Positions 6,799-15,732 of a stretch of DNA of 64,000 bases are shown piece by piece (within the stretch, counting starts at the first letter, position 1; the number at the start of each line of letters is the position of its first letter). Made by a program: the position numbers and the translations under genes. This stretch comes from Aurantiacibacter rhizosphaerae (GTDB lineage: Bacteria; Pseudomonadota; Alphaproteobacteria; Sphingomonadales; Sphingomonadaceae), in contig NZ_WUBR01000003.1 of NCBI RefSeq assembly GCF_009807005.1, forward strand, positions 1-64,000, read 5' to 3'. The notes beneath the pieces were generated by a model. The model was given only the letters and a program-made list of their open reading frames with translations, searched no databases and had not been told where the DNA came from.

Positions 6799-9686
6799 GA
6801 TGCGGCATCCAGTTCGGCAACCACGCTTTCGCAGCGGTTACACAGGTCGCCATCTTCGGAAACTTCCGGCAGCAGGCGCCAGCAACGGCCGCATTTCGCA
6901 TCGTCGGATTTTGTCACGCTCACGCTGTCGCCATCGCCCAGCGTCACTGTGCCGGTGATGAACAGGGTGGCGAGATCTTCGGCGGTAAAGCCTTCCGGCA
7001 CGGCGCTGGCGGGCACGGTCACCTCGGCCTCCAGCCCGGAACGGATGGTCTTCTCGCGGCGCAGCGGTTCGATGGCTTCCATCACGCGTTCGCGCAAGGA
7101 TCGCAGTGCGTCCCAGCGCGCGGTATCTGCCTCAGCCGACGGAATTTCCGGCCATTCCAGCAGGTGGACGCTGCCGCCTTCCGGGTGGCGCGTGCCCCAC
7201 ACTTCCTCCGCGGTGAACACCAGCACCGGCGCGGCGTAGCGGATCAGCGCGTTGAACAGCGTATCCAGCACGGTGCGATAGGCGCGGCGTTCTGCCGATC
7301 CGGGCGCATCGCAATAGAGCCTGTCCTTGCGGATATCGAAGAAGAAGGCCGAGAGGTCCTCATTCATGAAATCCACCAGCGCGCGGGTGTAGGCATCGAA
7401 ATCGTAATTATCGATATGGGTGCGCAAAGTGGCATCCAGCTCGCCCAGCAGCACGAGTGCGTAGCGCTCCAGTTCCGGCATGTCCGAAACATCCACCCGC
7501 TCGCTCTCGTCGAATTCGCCCAGCGCGCCCAGCATGTAGCGCAGCGTGTTGCGCAGCTTGCGATACTGGTCGGCCACGCCTTTCAGGATCTCCGGCCCGA
7601 TGCGGTGATCTTCGGTGTAATCGACGCTGAGCGCCCACAGGCGGATGATGTCCGCGCCGTATTGCTCCATCACCTTCAGCGGATCGATGGTGTTGCCCAG
7701 ACTCTTCGACATCTTGCGACCGTCTGCGGCCATGGTGAAGCCGTGGGTCAGCACCTGCTTGTAAGGCGCGCGGCCACGGGTGGCGCAGGATTCCAGCAGG
7801 GAGGACTGGAACCAGCCGCGGTGCTGGTCACTGCCTTCGAGGTAGAGATCGGCCGGGCTTTGCAGATCCGGCCAGACATCGCTTTCCAGCACGAAGGCGT
7901 GGGTGGAGCCCGAATCGAACCACACGTCGAGAATGTCGGTGACCATCTCGTAATCCTCGACCGCGTAATCGGGGCCGAGAAGCTGTGCGGCGTTTTCCTG
8001 AGACCACGCGTCCACGCCGTCCTGCCTGATGGCATCGACGATGCGCTGGTTCACGGCCTGGTCGACCAGATATTCGCCGCTTTCGCGGTTCACGAACAGC
8101 GTGATGGGCACGCCCCATGCGCGCTGGCGGGAGAGCACCCAGTCCGGGCGACCGGCGACCATCGAACCGATACGGTTCTTGCCTTTGGCAGGAACGAACC
8201 GCGTCTTCTCGATTTCGGCAAGGGCCGTTTCACGCAGCGTGGCGGTGTTGTCCGCCTGTGTGCCCAGCGCCACTGCGGCGCCCAGCGCATTGGGAACGGC
8301 CACGTCGAAATCGAACGTGCCCAACGGCTTGTCCATCGGCACGAACCACTGCGGCGTGCAGCGAAAGATGATCTTCGCCTTGCTGCGCCAGCTATGTGGA
8401 TAAGAGTGTTTGTAATCGGTGGATGCGCTGAGCAAACCGCCCGCTTCCGCGAGGTCCGAACAGATCGGACCGTCCGGCGCGTTGAACTTGGGATTGATGA
8501 CCGACATGTTGCGCTCATCCGTGCGCGGCAGCCAGCCCCAGTCCTCGCGATAGCGGCCATCGTCGTCGACAACGAACTTGGGCGTGATGCCGTTGGCCTT
8601 GCACAGGTCGAAATCGTCCTCGCCATGGTCGGGCGCCATGTGGACGATTCCCGTACCCGCATCGGTGGTGACAAAATCGCCCGCCAGCATCGGGCGCGGC
8701 TCGGCAAAGAACCCGCCGAGGTGATGCATCGGGTGGCGAACCTTGGTTCCGGCGAGATCGGAGCCTTTGATGACTGCCTCTGGTTCCTTGCGATAAAAAT
8801 AGTCGCCGGGAATTTGATTTGCAGTGCGTTCTAAGAAAGTGTCGGCGAGATCCCGTGCGACTAGATACATCGCTGCATCCCCGCCGCAATTGACTAATAC
8901 ATAGTCCACATCCGGCCCATAAGCCAAAGCCTGGTTCACCGGGATCGTCCACGGCGTCGTCGTCCAGATTACCGCGTGCGCGCCGACCAGTTCCTCGATG
9001 GGCGATTCCACGATCTCGAACGCCACGTCGATCTGCGTCGAGACGATGTCCTCGTACTCGACCTCGGCCTCGGCCAGCGCGGTTTTCTCTACCGGGCTCC
9101 ACATCACCGGCTTCGCGCCGCGATAGAGCTGGCCGCTCTCGGCGAATTTCAGCAGTTCGGCGACGATGCCCGCTTCGGCCTCCGGCGCCATGGTGAGGTA
9201 GGGCTTGTCCCATTCGCCCATCACGCCCAGCCGCTTGAACTGCTCCGCCTGCACCGCCACCCATTCGGCGGCGTATTCGCGGCATTCCTGGCGGAATTCC
9301 TTTGGCGGAACCTCGTCCTTGTTCTTCTTTTTCTTGCGGTACTTTTCCTCGATCTTCCATTCGATCGGCAGGCCGTGGCAATCCCAGCCCGGAACATAGG
9401 GCGCATCCTTGCCCAGCAGCGTCTGCGTGCGGATCACCGCATCCTTCAGCACCTTGTTCAAGGCGTGGCCGATGTGGATGTTGCCATTGGCATAGGGCGG
9501 GCCATCGTGAAGGATGAACTTCTCACGTCCCGCGCGCGCCTTGCGCAGCTGGCCGTAAAGGTCATCCTTTTCCCAGCGCGCCAGAATGCCCGGCTCCTTC
9601 TGGGGGAGGCCCGCCTTCATGGGGAAATCGGTCTTCGGCAGGAAGACGGTGTCCCGGTAATCCCGCTTGGCTGTTTCGTCGGTCAT
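6795..9686 (-). CDS. ileS: Isoleucyl-tRNA synthetase
   Basis: IleRS (963 aa) charges tRNA-Ile and edits misactivated valine. The class-I signatures are GNIHIGHA (HIGH at 71-74) and DGRKMSKSLGN (KMSKS near 658-662); the CP1 editing domain lies between them with WTTTPWTIP; the C-terminal zinc site CGRCWR...CNRC is near 930-952. A frame extension of nine codons overlaps nothing, but MTDETAK is the likelier start, 7 nt after ribF. A patch at about 8770-8960, in the editing domain, uses TTA, CTA and other codons avoided elsewhere in the gene. Confidence 0.97.
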   Translation of the reverse strand: MTDETAKRDYRDTVFLPKTDFPMKAGLPQKEPGILARWEKDDLYGQLRKARAGREKFILHDGPPYANGNIHIGHALNKVLKDAVIRTQTLLGKDAPYVPGWDCHGLPIEWKIEEKYRKKKKNKDEVPPKEFRQECREYAAEWVAVQAEQFKRLGVMGEWDKPYLTMAPEAEAGIVAELLKFAESGQLYRGAKPVMWSPVEKTALAEAEVEYEDIVSTQIDVAFEIVESPIEELVGAHAVIWTTTPWTIPVNQALAYGPDVDYVLVNCGGDAAMYLVARDLADTFLERTANQIPGDYFYRKEPEAVIKGSDLAGTKVRHPMHHLGGFFAEPRPMLAGDFVTTDAGTGIVHMAPDHGEDDFDLCKANGITPKFVVDDDGRYREDWGWLPRTDERNMSVINPKFNAPDGPICSDLAEAGGLLSASTDYKHSYPHSWRSKAKIIFRCTPQWFVPMDKPLGTFDFDVAVPNALGAAVALGTQADNTATLRETALAEIEKTRFVPAKGKNRIGSMVAGRPDWVLSRQRAWGVPITLFVNRESGEYLVDQAVNQRIVDAIRQDGVDAWSQENAAQLLGPDYAVEDYEMVTDILDVWFDSGSTHAFVLESDVWPDLQSPADLYLEGSDQHRGWFQSSLLESCATRGRAPYKQVLTHGFTMAADGRKMSKSLGNTIDPLKVMEQYGADIIRLWALSVDYTEDHRIGPEILKGVADQYRKLRNTLRYMLGALGEFDESERVDVSDMPELERYALVLLGELDATLRTHIDNYDFDAYTRALVDFMNEDLSAFFFDIRKDRLYCDAPGSAERRAYRTVLDTLFNALIRYAAPVLVFTAEEVWGTRHPEGGSVHLLEWPEIPSAEADTARWDALRSLRERVMEAIEPLRREKTIRSGLEAEVTVPASAVPEGFTAEDLATLFITGTVTLGDGDSVSVTKSDDAKCGRCWRLLPEVSEDGDLCNRCESVVAELDAAS

Positions 9687-9693
9687 CGCGCCA

Positions 9694-10635
9694 TTATTCC
9701 TTTGGGCGGGCACCTAGTAGCTCGCGCGCCCGCGCACAATCCTCTTCCATCTGCGCCTTCAGGGCGTCCATGTCGTCAAACTTCGCCTCAGGGCGCAGGA
9801 AGTGATGGAAGGCGATGTCGATTTCCTGCCCGTAAAGATCGCCGGAGAAATCGAAGAAATAGGGCTCCAGCAATTCCTTGGGCGGATCGAAGCTGGGCCG
9901 CACGCCAAGGTTGGCTGCGCCCTGCAATTCCTGCCCCGTTGCCAGCACCCGGCCAGTGACGGCGTAAATGCCGAAGCGCGGGCGGATATAGCTGCCCATG
10001 TCGATATTGGCGGTGGGATAGCCCAGCTCTCGTCCGCGCTTGTCCCCATGGATCACGGTGCCGCGCACGGTGAAAGGGCGGGTGAGCAATTGCGCGGCCA
10101 CATCGCATTCTCCCGCTTTCAGCGCATCACGTATGCGGCTGGAGGAGACGACCTGCCCGCTGGACCCCACCGGGCTGATGGCACGCGCCTCTATGCCGCA
10201 GGTTGCGCCGATTTCGCGCAGCATCTGCGTGTTGCCGCCGCGATCCTTGCCGAAGGTGAAATCCTCCCCCGTCACCACGCCTGCCGCGCCCATCTGTCCG
10301 GCCAGCAGATCGCGCACAAAGCCCGTGGCGGTGGTGGCTGCCAGCGCATCGTCAAAGGCGAACACCATCATCGCCGCGGCACCTGCCTGTTCGAACATCG
10401 CCTCCCGCTGATCCAGCGAGGTGAGGCGGAAGGGCGGCACATGCGGAGCGAAATGGCGGATGGGATGGGGATCGAAGGTGGCGACGATGGCGGGCCGGCC
10501 CTCCGCCCGTGCCCATTCCACGGCCTCTCGCACCACGTGCTGATGGCCAAGATGAAACCCGTCAAAATTGCCGAGCGCAACGATCGCTCCGCGCAGATCA
10601 TCGGGCATGGCATCACGGTGAGAGAGACGGGTCAT
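9694..10635 (-). CDS. ribF: Bifunctional riboflavin kinase / FAD synthetase
   Basis: RibF (313 aa) phosphorylates riboflavin to FMN and adenylates it to FAD. The N-terminal nucleotidyltransferase domain shows GNFDGFHLGHQ (22-32) and SSSRIRDAL; the C-terminal riboflavin kinase domain starts with GTVIHGDKRGRELGYPTANI and contains NLGVRPSF. The frame is open for a further 89 codons upstream inside the dipeptidase gene; the chosen ATG forms an ATGA overlap with the dipeptidase stop. It lies between the M19 dipeptidase and ileS in the long operon, and ribF-ileS-lspA is a widespread bacterial gene order. Confidence 0.96.
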   Translation of the reverse strand: MTRLSHRDAMPDDLRGAIVALGNFDGFHLGHQHVVREAVEWARAEGRPAIVATFDPHPIRHFAPHVPPFRLTSLDQREAMFEQAGAAAMMVFAFDDALAATTATGFVRDLLAGQMGAAGVVTGEDFTFGKDRGGNTQMLREIGATCGIEARAISPVGSSGQVVSSSRIRDALKAGECDVAAQLLTRPFTVRGTVIHGDKRGRELGYPTANIDMGSYIRPRFGIYAVTGRVLATGQELQGAANLGVRPSFDPPKELLEPYFFDFSGDLYGQEIDIAFHHFLRPEAKFDDMDALKAQMEEDCARARELLGARPKE

Positions 10636-11810
10636 GCGTTTGCCTTGCCTTGGGGGCGCAGCCCCTCTTCCAGCACGCGCAGGGCATTCCCGCCCATTAC
10701 CGCGCGAATTTCCTCTGCGCTGAACTGTGCATCCATCAGCGCCTGCGTCACCTGCGCCAGCTGGGCGGTGTCGAAACCGGTGGTGACGGAGCCATCGAAA
10801 TCGCTGCCCAGCGCCACATGGCCGATACCCACCAGATCGCGCACATGCGCCATCGCCGCGACGATCGCCTGCGGAGACGTGTCGCAAACAGCGCCCGGCC
10901 AATAGCCGATGCCGATCACGCCGCCCGTTCTTGCCAGGCCGCGAATCTCTTCATCGGTCAGGTTGCGGTTGACGGGGCATGTCGCCTGCACACCGCCGTG
11001 GCTGGACACGACGGGGCGCGTGGCCATGGCCAGCACATCGGCAACGCAGGCATGGCTGCAATGGGCAATGTCCACGATCATGCCCATCGCCTCCATCTGC
11101 TGCACAGTGTCGCGGCCCATGGGGGTGAGGCCTGATTTCGCCACGCCGTGCATGGACCCGGCCAGATCATTGTCGAAGAAATGCACCAGCCCCGCCATGC
11201 GCACTCCGGCGTCGTAGAGCACATCCAGATTGGCGAGATCGCCCTCCAGATTGTGCAGCCCTTCGACAGAGAGCATGGCGGCAACCGGCGGATCGGCCAC
11301 ATCGGGCGCGCGCACCGGCACGATATCGGCAGGGGTGCGCACCAGCGTCAGCCGCCCGTCAGAACCTTGCGCCGCACGCTCCAGCTTTTCGCCGTGCCAC
11401 AGCGTCCGCTCCAGCAGCGAGCCCCACGTGCGCACAGGCTGCAACTGGCCGATGGCGAGCAGGGTGATGTTATCCGTCTCGTCCGTGTTGCTGTCATAGT
11501 TCTGGTTCTTGGGCGTCTTGGTGACGCTGGAGAATACCTGCAAAGTCACATTGCCCTGTTGCAGCCGCGGCAGGTCTATATGCCCGCGCTCTGCCGGTTC
11601 CAGCATATCGCGTTGCCACAGCAAGGTATCGCCATGCAGATCAACCACGCGCAAGGTTTCATGCAAGGCGCGCGCTTCGGCAGAGATTTGCGGCAGGGGC
11701 TTTGCATCGATCTGGTTGCGCTGGCGTTCCACAACACCGGGCGCCAGCGTGAAGAACGCGATTGCGGCCAGCAGGATCACGCCGCCAAAGCCGATCAGCA
11801 CGCGTTTCAT
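10632..11810 (-). CDS. Membrane dipeptidase, peptidase family M19
   Basis: A 392-aa zinc dipeptidase related to renal dipeptidase. An N-terminal hydrophobic segment (about 3-24) acts as signal anchor or signal peptide, placing the enzyme in the periplasm. Metal ligands are visible: VDLHGDT (His59, Asp61), SVEG (bridging Glu), DIAHCS and SSHGG (two His), and GSDFDG near the C-terminus. Family members cleave dipeptides, including ones with a D-residue. ATGA overlaps with folA upstream and ribF downstream show translational coupling; its functional link to the folate and flavin genes is not evident. Confidence 0.9.
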   Translation of the reverse strand: MKRVLIGFGGVILLAAIAFFTLAPGVVERQRNQIDAKPLPQISAEARALHETLRVVDLHGDTLLWQRDMLEPAERGHIDLPRLQQGNVTLQVFSSVTKTPKNQNYDSNTDETDNITLLAIGQLQPVRTWGSLLERTLWHGEKLERAAQGSDGRLTLVRTPADIVPVRAPDVADPPVAAMLSVEGLHNLEGDLANLDVLYDAGVRMAGLVHFFDNDLAGSMHGVAKSGLTPMGRDTVQQMEAMGMIVDIAHCSHACVADVLAMATRPVVSSHGGVQATCPVNRNLTDEEIRGLARTGGVIGIGYWPGAVCDTSPQAIVAAMAHVRDLVGIGHVALGSDFDGSVTTGFDTAQLAQVTQALMDAQFSAEEIRAVMGGNALRVLEEGLRPQGKANA

Positions 11811-12307
11811 GCAGGGCCAGACCGCTCAAACGTCACGAAATCATAGGGGGGGAAGCCATCCCTGGCAGGGCGGCTTTCGCGGGCGATTTCACGCCACGAT
11901 GGATCATCGGCGGGGGATCGCATTGTCACATCGCCGCGCGTATCCTCAAACACTTCGGTCAGTTCGAAGGTCGTGCCATGATCCCAGAACAGATCAAAGA
12001 TTTCCGCGCCGCCGATTACCGCGATATCGCCATCGCCAGCCAGCTTCATCGCCTCGTCCGGACTGGATGCCGTTTCCGCGCCCTTGGCCTGCCAGCCAGC
12101 CTGCCGCGTCAGCACGATATGACGGCGGCCGGGCAGCAGGCCGGGCAGGCTCTCGAATGTCTTGCGGCCCATGACCATGGGTTTTCCCATGGTCAGGCGT
12201 TTGAACCGCTTCAGATCTTCCGAGATCGCCCAGGGCACATCGCCATCTTGCGCGATGACGCCATTGGTCGCCCGCGCGACGATGAACAGCACGTCACGGC
12301 CCATCAT
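11807..12307 (-). CDS. folA: Dihydrofolate reductase
   Basis: DHFR (166 aa) reduces dihydrofolate to tetrahydrofolate with NADPH, needed for thymidylate, purine and methionine synthesis. Visible motifs are IVARATNGVIAQDGDVPW (7-24, the active-site loop with Asp20-to-Trp region), EDLKRFKRLTMGKPMVMGRKTFESLP with the NADPH-binding GRKT, and AVIGGAEIFDLF. The first of two tandem ATGs overlaps the purK stop as ATGA, and the 3' end overlaps the dipeptidase start. A thyA gene, a common partner, is not present. Placement after purE-purK fits a one-carbon/purine theme. Confidence 0.95.
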   Translation of the reverse strand: MMGRDVLFIVARATNGVIAQDGDVPWAISEDLKRFKRLTMGKPMVMGRKTFESLPGLLPGRRHIVLTRQAGWQAKGAETASSPDEAMKLAGDGDIAVIGGAEIFDLFWDHGTTFELTEVFEDTRGDVTMRSPADDPSWREIARESRPARDGFPPYDFVTFERSGPA

Positions 12308-13362
12308 CCCACCCGCGTGACATGGCCCATCTTGCGGCCTGCACGCGCTTCTGACTTGCCGTAAAGATGCACATGCGCGCCCGGCCGGGACAGGTGGCGG
12401 GCCAGATCCAACGCGCCTTCGCCGATCAGATTGTCCATCATGATCTTTGCAGAAGTGCTGTCCGTCGTGCCCAATGGCAATCCGCAAATGGCGCGGATAT
12501 GGTTCTCGAATTGGCTGGTGACCGCGCCCTCTATCGTCCAGTGGCCGGAATTGTGCACGCGCGGTGCCATTTCGTTGAACACCGGTCCGCCTGCCGTGGC
12601 AAAGAATTCCAGTGTCAGCACGCCGATATAGTTCAGCGCATTGGCAACCTTGCGCGCCATGTCCCGCGCCTGCTCCACCTGCGCAGCCACGATTGCCGGG
12701 GCGGGCAGTTCGCAATGGGCCAGGATGCCATCATCGTGGCGGTTGCGGGTGGAATCCCAGAAGCGCACCTCCCCATCGCGCCCGCGCACCAGGATGACGG
12801 AGAATTCGCATTCGAAATTCATCCGCGCCTCGTAAACGCAGCCGCTTTCCGGGATGCGCACGCCTTGCGCATCGGCACGTTCGTTGATCGACCACTGGCC
12901 CTTGCCGTCATAGCCGTCTCGCCGGGTCTTCAGGATGCCGGGCACACCGATTCGCTCCACCGCATCGGCCAGTTCGCTATCGTGATCGATGGCGACGAAA
13001 TCGGCAGGCGTTCCGCCAGCATCCTGGATGAAGCGTTTCTCGCGCGCGCGATCCTGCGCCACTTCCAGCGCGCGCGGTGCAGGCGCCAGCATATCCTGCG
13101 GCAGTTTCGCCAACGGGCCAACCGGCACGTTCTCGAATTCATAGGTGATGACGTCGCAATCCTGGGCGAATTGCGTCAGCGCCTCTGTATCGTGCCAGTT
13201 GGCGCAGGTGAAGCTGGCGGATACCTCTGCAGCCACGCTTTCGCGTTCCGGCGCAAAGATATGGCAGCGATAGCCCAGCTGCGCGGCAGACATGGCCAGC
13301 ATGCGGCCCAGCTGGCCGCCGCCGAGGATGCCGATCGTGGAACCGGGGGGAAGCGCGCTCAT
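12304..13362 (-). CDS. purK: N5-carboxyaminoimidazole ribonucleotide synthase
   Basis: PurK (352 aa) is an ATP-grasp ligase that makes N5-CAIR from AIR, bicarbonate and ATP in de novo purine synthesis. Start [13 protein letters not shown] (9-21) is the family signature, followed by [19 protein letters not shown] (ATP binding) and the C-terminal [13 protein letters not shown]. It overlaps purE upstream by 4 nt (ATGA) and folA downstream likewise. PurK and PurE form the two-step route, so their coupling is expected. Confidence 0.97.
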   Translation of the reverse strand: MSALPPGSTIGILGGGQLGRMLAMSAAQLGYRCHIFAPERESVAAEVSASFTCANWHDTEALTQFAQDCDVITYEFENVPVGPLAKLPQDMLAPAPRALEVAQDRAREKRFIQDAGGTPADFVAIDHDSELADAVERIGVPGILKTRRDGYDGKGQWSINERADAQGVRIPESGCVYEARMNFECEFSVILVRGRDGEVRFWDSTRNRHDDGILAHCELPAPAIVAAQVEQARDMARKVANALNYIGVLTLEFFATAGGPVFNEMAPRVHNSGHWTIEGAVTSQFENHIRAICGLPLGTTDSTSAKIMMDNLIGEGALDLARHLSRPGAHVHLYGKSEARAGRKMGHVTRVG

Positions 13363-13874
13363 GCCCCGGCCGATTCAGGGTCCGAGGGTTTTTCTGCCAC
13401 CTTGCCGGTTTGCGCGGCGCGATAGGCTTTCAGCCTTTCGGTCAGCGCGGCATCGTTCAGCGCCAGGATCGATGCGGCCATGATGCCTGCATTGGTGGCA
13501 CCGGCATCGCCGATTGCCAGCGTGCCGGTGGGCACACCTGCGGGCATCTGCACGATGGAAAGCAGGCTATCGAGGCCGGACAGCGTGCGGCTTTGCACCG
13601 GAACGCCCAGCACGGGCAGGTGCGTCAGCGCGGCGATCATGCCGGGCAGGTGGGCAGCGCCGCCCGCGCCTGCGATCACGACCTGGAAGCCGTTTTCCGC
13701 CGCGTTCTTGCCGAATTCATGCAGCCTGTCCGGCGTGCGGTGGGCCGATACGATGCGCGCATCGTAGCTTACGCCCAGTTCGTCCAGAACGGCGGCGGCC
13801 TTCGTCATGGTGGGCCAGTCGGACTGGCTGCCCATGACGATGGCAACGGGGACCTTGGCGGCGGCAGCGCTCAT
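13359..13874 (-). CDS. purE: N5-carboxyaminoimidazole ribonucleotide mutase (class I PurE)
   Basis: PurE (171 aa) rearranges N5-CAIR to CAIR. The core motifs are [10 protein letters not shown] (14-23), [10 protein letters not shown] with the catalytic His, [12 protein letters not shown], and VPVQS...[23 protein letters not shown], the class-I arrangement used with PurK. A short Lys/Glu/Pro tail follows the domain. It starts 4 nt after the gpmA stop and overlaps purK by 4 nt, so it belongs to the same transcription unit. Confidence 0.97.
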   Translation of the reverse strand: MSAAAAKVPVAIVMGSQSDWPTMTKAAAVLDELGVSYDARIVSAHRTPDRLHEFGKNAAENGFQVVIAGAGGAAHLPGMIAALTHLPVLGVPVQSRTLSGLDSLLSIVQMPAGVPTGTLAIGDAGATNAGIMAASILALNDAALTERLKAYRAAQTGKVAEKPSDPESAGA

Positions 13875-13878
13875 CAGA

Positions 13879-14565
13879 TCAGGCGTCCTTCAGGTAGTAA
13901 TGCTTGCCCACGGGGGCGGAGCCTTCAAATTCGTAGATGATCGGCTGGCCGGTGGGGATTTCGAGGCCCGTGATCTCATCATCGGAAATATCCGACAGGT
14001 GCTTCACCAGCGCGCGCAGGGAATTGCCATGGGCAGAGATGATCACGGTTTCGCCCGCTTCCAGCTTGGGCAGGATCTCGCTTTGCCAATAGGGCAGCAC
14101 GCGTTCGATCGTCAGCTTCAGGCTTTCGGTCTGCGGCACATCGATCCCGTCATAGCGCGGATCGGCGCCGGGATCATACTTGTCGCCCTTGGGCATTTCC
14201 GGCGGCGGCACGTCAAAGCTGCGACGCCAGACATGCACCTGTTCCTCGCCATGCTTTTCGCGCGTTTCTTCCTTGTTGAGGCCGGTCAAGCCGCCATAGT
14301 GCCGCTCATTCAGGTGCCAGTCCTTGGTTTCCGGGATCCACAGCCGGTCACATTCTTCCAGCGCCAGATGCAGCGTCTTGATCGCGCGTTTCTGGACTGA
14401 GGTGTAGGCCAGCGTGGGCAGAACGTCCTTTTCCTTCAGCAGGCGGCCCGCCGCTTTCGCCTCGGCCACGCCTTTCTCGGTCACGTCGACATCCCACCAG
14501 CCGGTGAAACGGTTTGCCAGATTCCATTCGGACTGGCCGTGGCGCACGAGGATCAGCTTGGGCAA
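13879..14565 (-). CDS. gpmA: 2,3-bisphosphoglycerate-dependent phosphoglycerate mutase
   Basis: GpmA (228 aa) interconverts 3- and 2-phosphoglycerate. The phosphohistidine motif [10 protein letters not shown] (6-15, His9), the [14 protein letters not shown] segment and the second active-site histidine in [11 protein letters not shown] are present, at the normal length for the cofactor-dependent class. The start codon is TTG, preceded by a GAGAGAAAG purine-rich site; no ATG is in frame nearby. It appears to be the first or second gene of the long minus-strand operon, 49 nt after the 56-aa protein. Confidence 0.95.
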   Translation of the reverse strand: MPKLILVRHGQSEWNLANRFTGWWDVDVTEKGVAEAKAAGRLLKEKDVLPTLAYTSVQKRAIKTLHLALEECDRLWIPETKDWHLNERHYGGLTGLNKEETREKHGEEQVHVWRRSFDVPPPEMPKGDKYDPGADPRYDGIDVPQTESLKLTIERVLPYWQSEILPKLEAGETVIISAHGNSLRALVKHLSDISDDEITGLEIPTGQPIIYEFEGSAPVGKHYYLKDA

Positions 14566-14614
14566 TGTCTTTCTCTCTCACTTTTACAAGAACAGGCTCG
14601 CAGAAGCGGGCGCA

Positions 14615-14785
14615 CTAGCTTTCGACGTCGGTCTTGGAAAGGTCTGACGATTCGCCTTCCCCATTGGCGGATGGGCCATCGGCGGGCGAATTGGGCGCCA
14701 TCGCCCGCTTTTGCGCCTTGCGCCGTTTCAAATTGGCGCGCAGCTGCGCGGCCAGGCGTTCTTCGCGGGACAAATCCTTGCTCAT
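14615..14785 (-). CDS. Small basic protein (56 aa), conserved type in sphingomonads
   Basis: A short frame encodes MSKDLSREERLAAQLRANL, then KRRKAQKRAM and an acidic, Ser/Pro/Gly-rich tail ending in KTDVES. The N-terminal half is a charged amphipathic helix of the kind seen in many small sphingomonad proteins of unknown role. Coding is supported by the ERLAAQLRANLKRRK pattern and by position: it heads the minus-strand run, 49 nt before gpmA, and is the only ATG-started frame in that gap. No function can be assigned. Confidence 0.65.
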   Translation of the reverse strand: MSKDLSREERLAAQLRANLKRRKAQKRAMAPNSPADGPSANGEGESSDLSKTDVES

Positions 14786-14829
14786 GGCATATACCCTTGG
14801 CCCAAGGCGCGTTTCGGCTCAAGCTTGGC

Positions 14830-14858
14830 TTGACTTTCGCCCGCTACGCGACAATAGG
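14830..14858 (+). promoter_or_regulatory. Possible promoter of tRNA-Thr
   Basis: TTGACT (14830-14835) is a good -35 box; the -10 candidate about 17 nt later (AATAGG, 14853-14858) is weak. The distance to the tRNA 5' end at 14877 is right for a short leader. Confidence 0.35.
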
Positions 14859-14876
14859 GCGCGCCTGTTTCGGTTC

Positions 14877-14951
14877 GCCGCGGTAGCTCAGTGGTAGAGC
14901 GCACCCTTGGTAAGGGTGAGGCCGAGAGTTCAATTCTCTCTCGTGGCACCA
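14877..14951 (+). tRNA. tRNA-Thr (anticodon GGT)
   Basis: Full cloverleaf: acceptor arm GCCGCGG pairs with TCGTGGC (two G-U pairs), D-arm GCTCAGTGGTAGAGC, anticodon arm CACCC-TTGGTAA-GGGTG with anticodon GGT reading ACC/ACU, T-arm with GTTCAATTC, discriminator A at 14948 and an encoded CCA (14949-14951). A run of six T follows immediately. Repeat copy B begins 13 nt after the CCA. Confidence 0.97.
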
Positions 14952-14964
14952 TTTTTTGTTTTGG

Positions 14965-15213
14965 CCTCAAGCGCCGGCGTTCGCGTCCGCTCACTTGGCT
15001 ATCCTCGCATCAGCTCGGACGCGCAGTCGCGCTTGCGGTCGTTATCACGACCGAGCCCTATTTTATGCCTCGTGAATTGGGCAAGAAACGGTCCGCGCCT
15101 AGCGGAGCGCAAGGCCGACTGGCCGCCCGCAGCGGGCGCAGCTTGCTGCGCATCTAGCGAGGACGCACCGGCGGAGGCCGGTGCGCAAAGCATAAATCGC
15201 CCGGCGCTTGAGG
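14965..15213 (+). repeat. Dispersed structured repeat, copy B, with 13-bp inverted ends
   Basis: This is the most complete copy. CCTCAAGCGCCGG (14965-14977) and CCGGCGCTTGAGG (15201-15213) are perfect 13-bp inverted termini. Inside are four hairpins: CGGTCGT/ACGACCG with loop TATC (15036-15053), GCCCG/CGGGC, GCGCAGC/GCTGCGC with loop TT, and a 9-bp stem with GGAG loop (15164-15185) followed by CAAAGCATAAA. Copy A (5595-5837, minus) and the shorter copy C (47657-47806) share the linkers and the final hairpin. The ends resemble a miniature inverted-repeat element; the hairpins suggest a structured transcript. It fills the space between tRNA-Thr and the PH-domain gene. Confidence 0.87.
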
Positions 15214-15251
15214 GGCTTTTCAAAGAGTGTGTTGCGGCTATAGATCACCCG

Positions 15252-15725
15252 ATGGATACGGAACCGCTCACAAAACTCGATCCGGCTTACACCACGGTCA
15301 TGCGAATCGAGGGTGCGCTTACGGTTTTGCCGTTCCTGATCGGCGCAATTGCCCTGGGCGTTGCCGGGATCTTTCCCGAACCCTGGACGTGGGCGCCCAT
15401 GGCGGTGCCGGCCATCTTCGCGGTTCTGTTCATCGGGCTGCTGCCGATAAAGCGCTTCAGATCGCGCGGGTTTCACATGTCGGATGATCGGGTGCGCGTG
15501 GTGAAGGGCGTGATGTTTCATGCCGATACCGTGGTGCCGTTCAGCCGGGTGCAGCACCTGGATGTGGAGCAGGGGCCGCTGGAGCGCGCCTTTGGCATTG
15601 CGCGGCTGATCCTGCACACGGCGGGCACGCACAATGCCTCCGTCACGCTGCCGGGCCTTGCCCATGCCGATGCCGTGGCCATGCGCGAGGAAATCCGCGC
15701 CCATGTGAAACGCGAATCGCTGTGA
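15252..15725 (+). CDS. Bacterial-PH domain membrane protein (YdbS-like)
   Basis: A 157-aa protein with two hydrophobic segments (about 20-40 and 45-63) followed by a bacterial PH (bPH2) domain: RFRSRGFHMSDDRVRVVKG, VVPFSRVQHLDVEQGPLERAFGIARLILHTAG and a closing LPGLAHADAVAMREEI. YdbS/YdbT-type pairs sit in the inner membrane; role unknown. The frame runs open upstream through the repeat element to 14907, so the start is uncertain; the ATG chosen matches where similarity begins, though its ribosome-binding site is poor. It lies 7 nt upstream of the larger PH protein. Confidence 0.8.
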   Translation: MDTEPLTKLDPAYTTVMRIEGALTVLPFLIGAIALGVAGIFPEPWTWAPMAVPAIFAVLFIGLLPIKRFRSRGFHMSDDRVRVVKGVMFHADTVVPFSRVQHLDVEQGPLERAFGIARLILHTAGTHNASVTLPGLAHADAVAMREEIRAHVKRESL

Positions 15726-15732
15726 TGAAGCT

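Noticed and set aside
14907-15251. N-terminal extension of the PH-domain protein through repeat copy B
   Set aside because: The extension is simply translated tRNA and repeat sequence; similarity to the family starts at the ATG at 15252.
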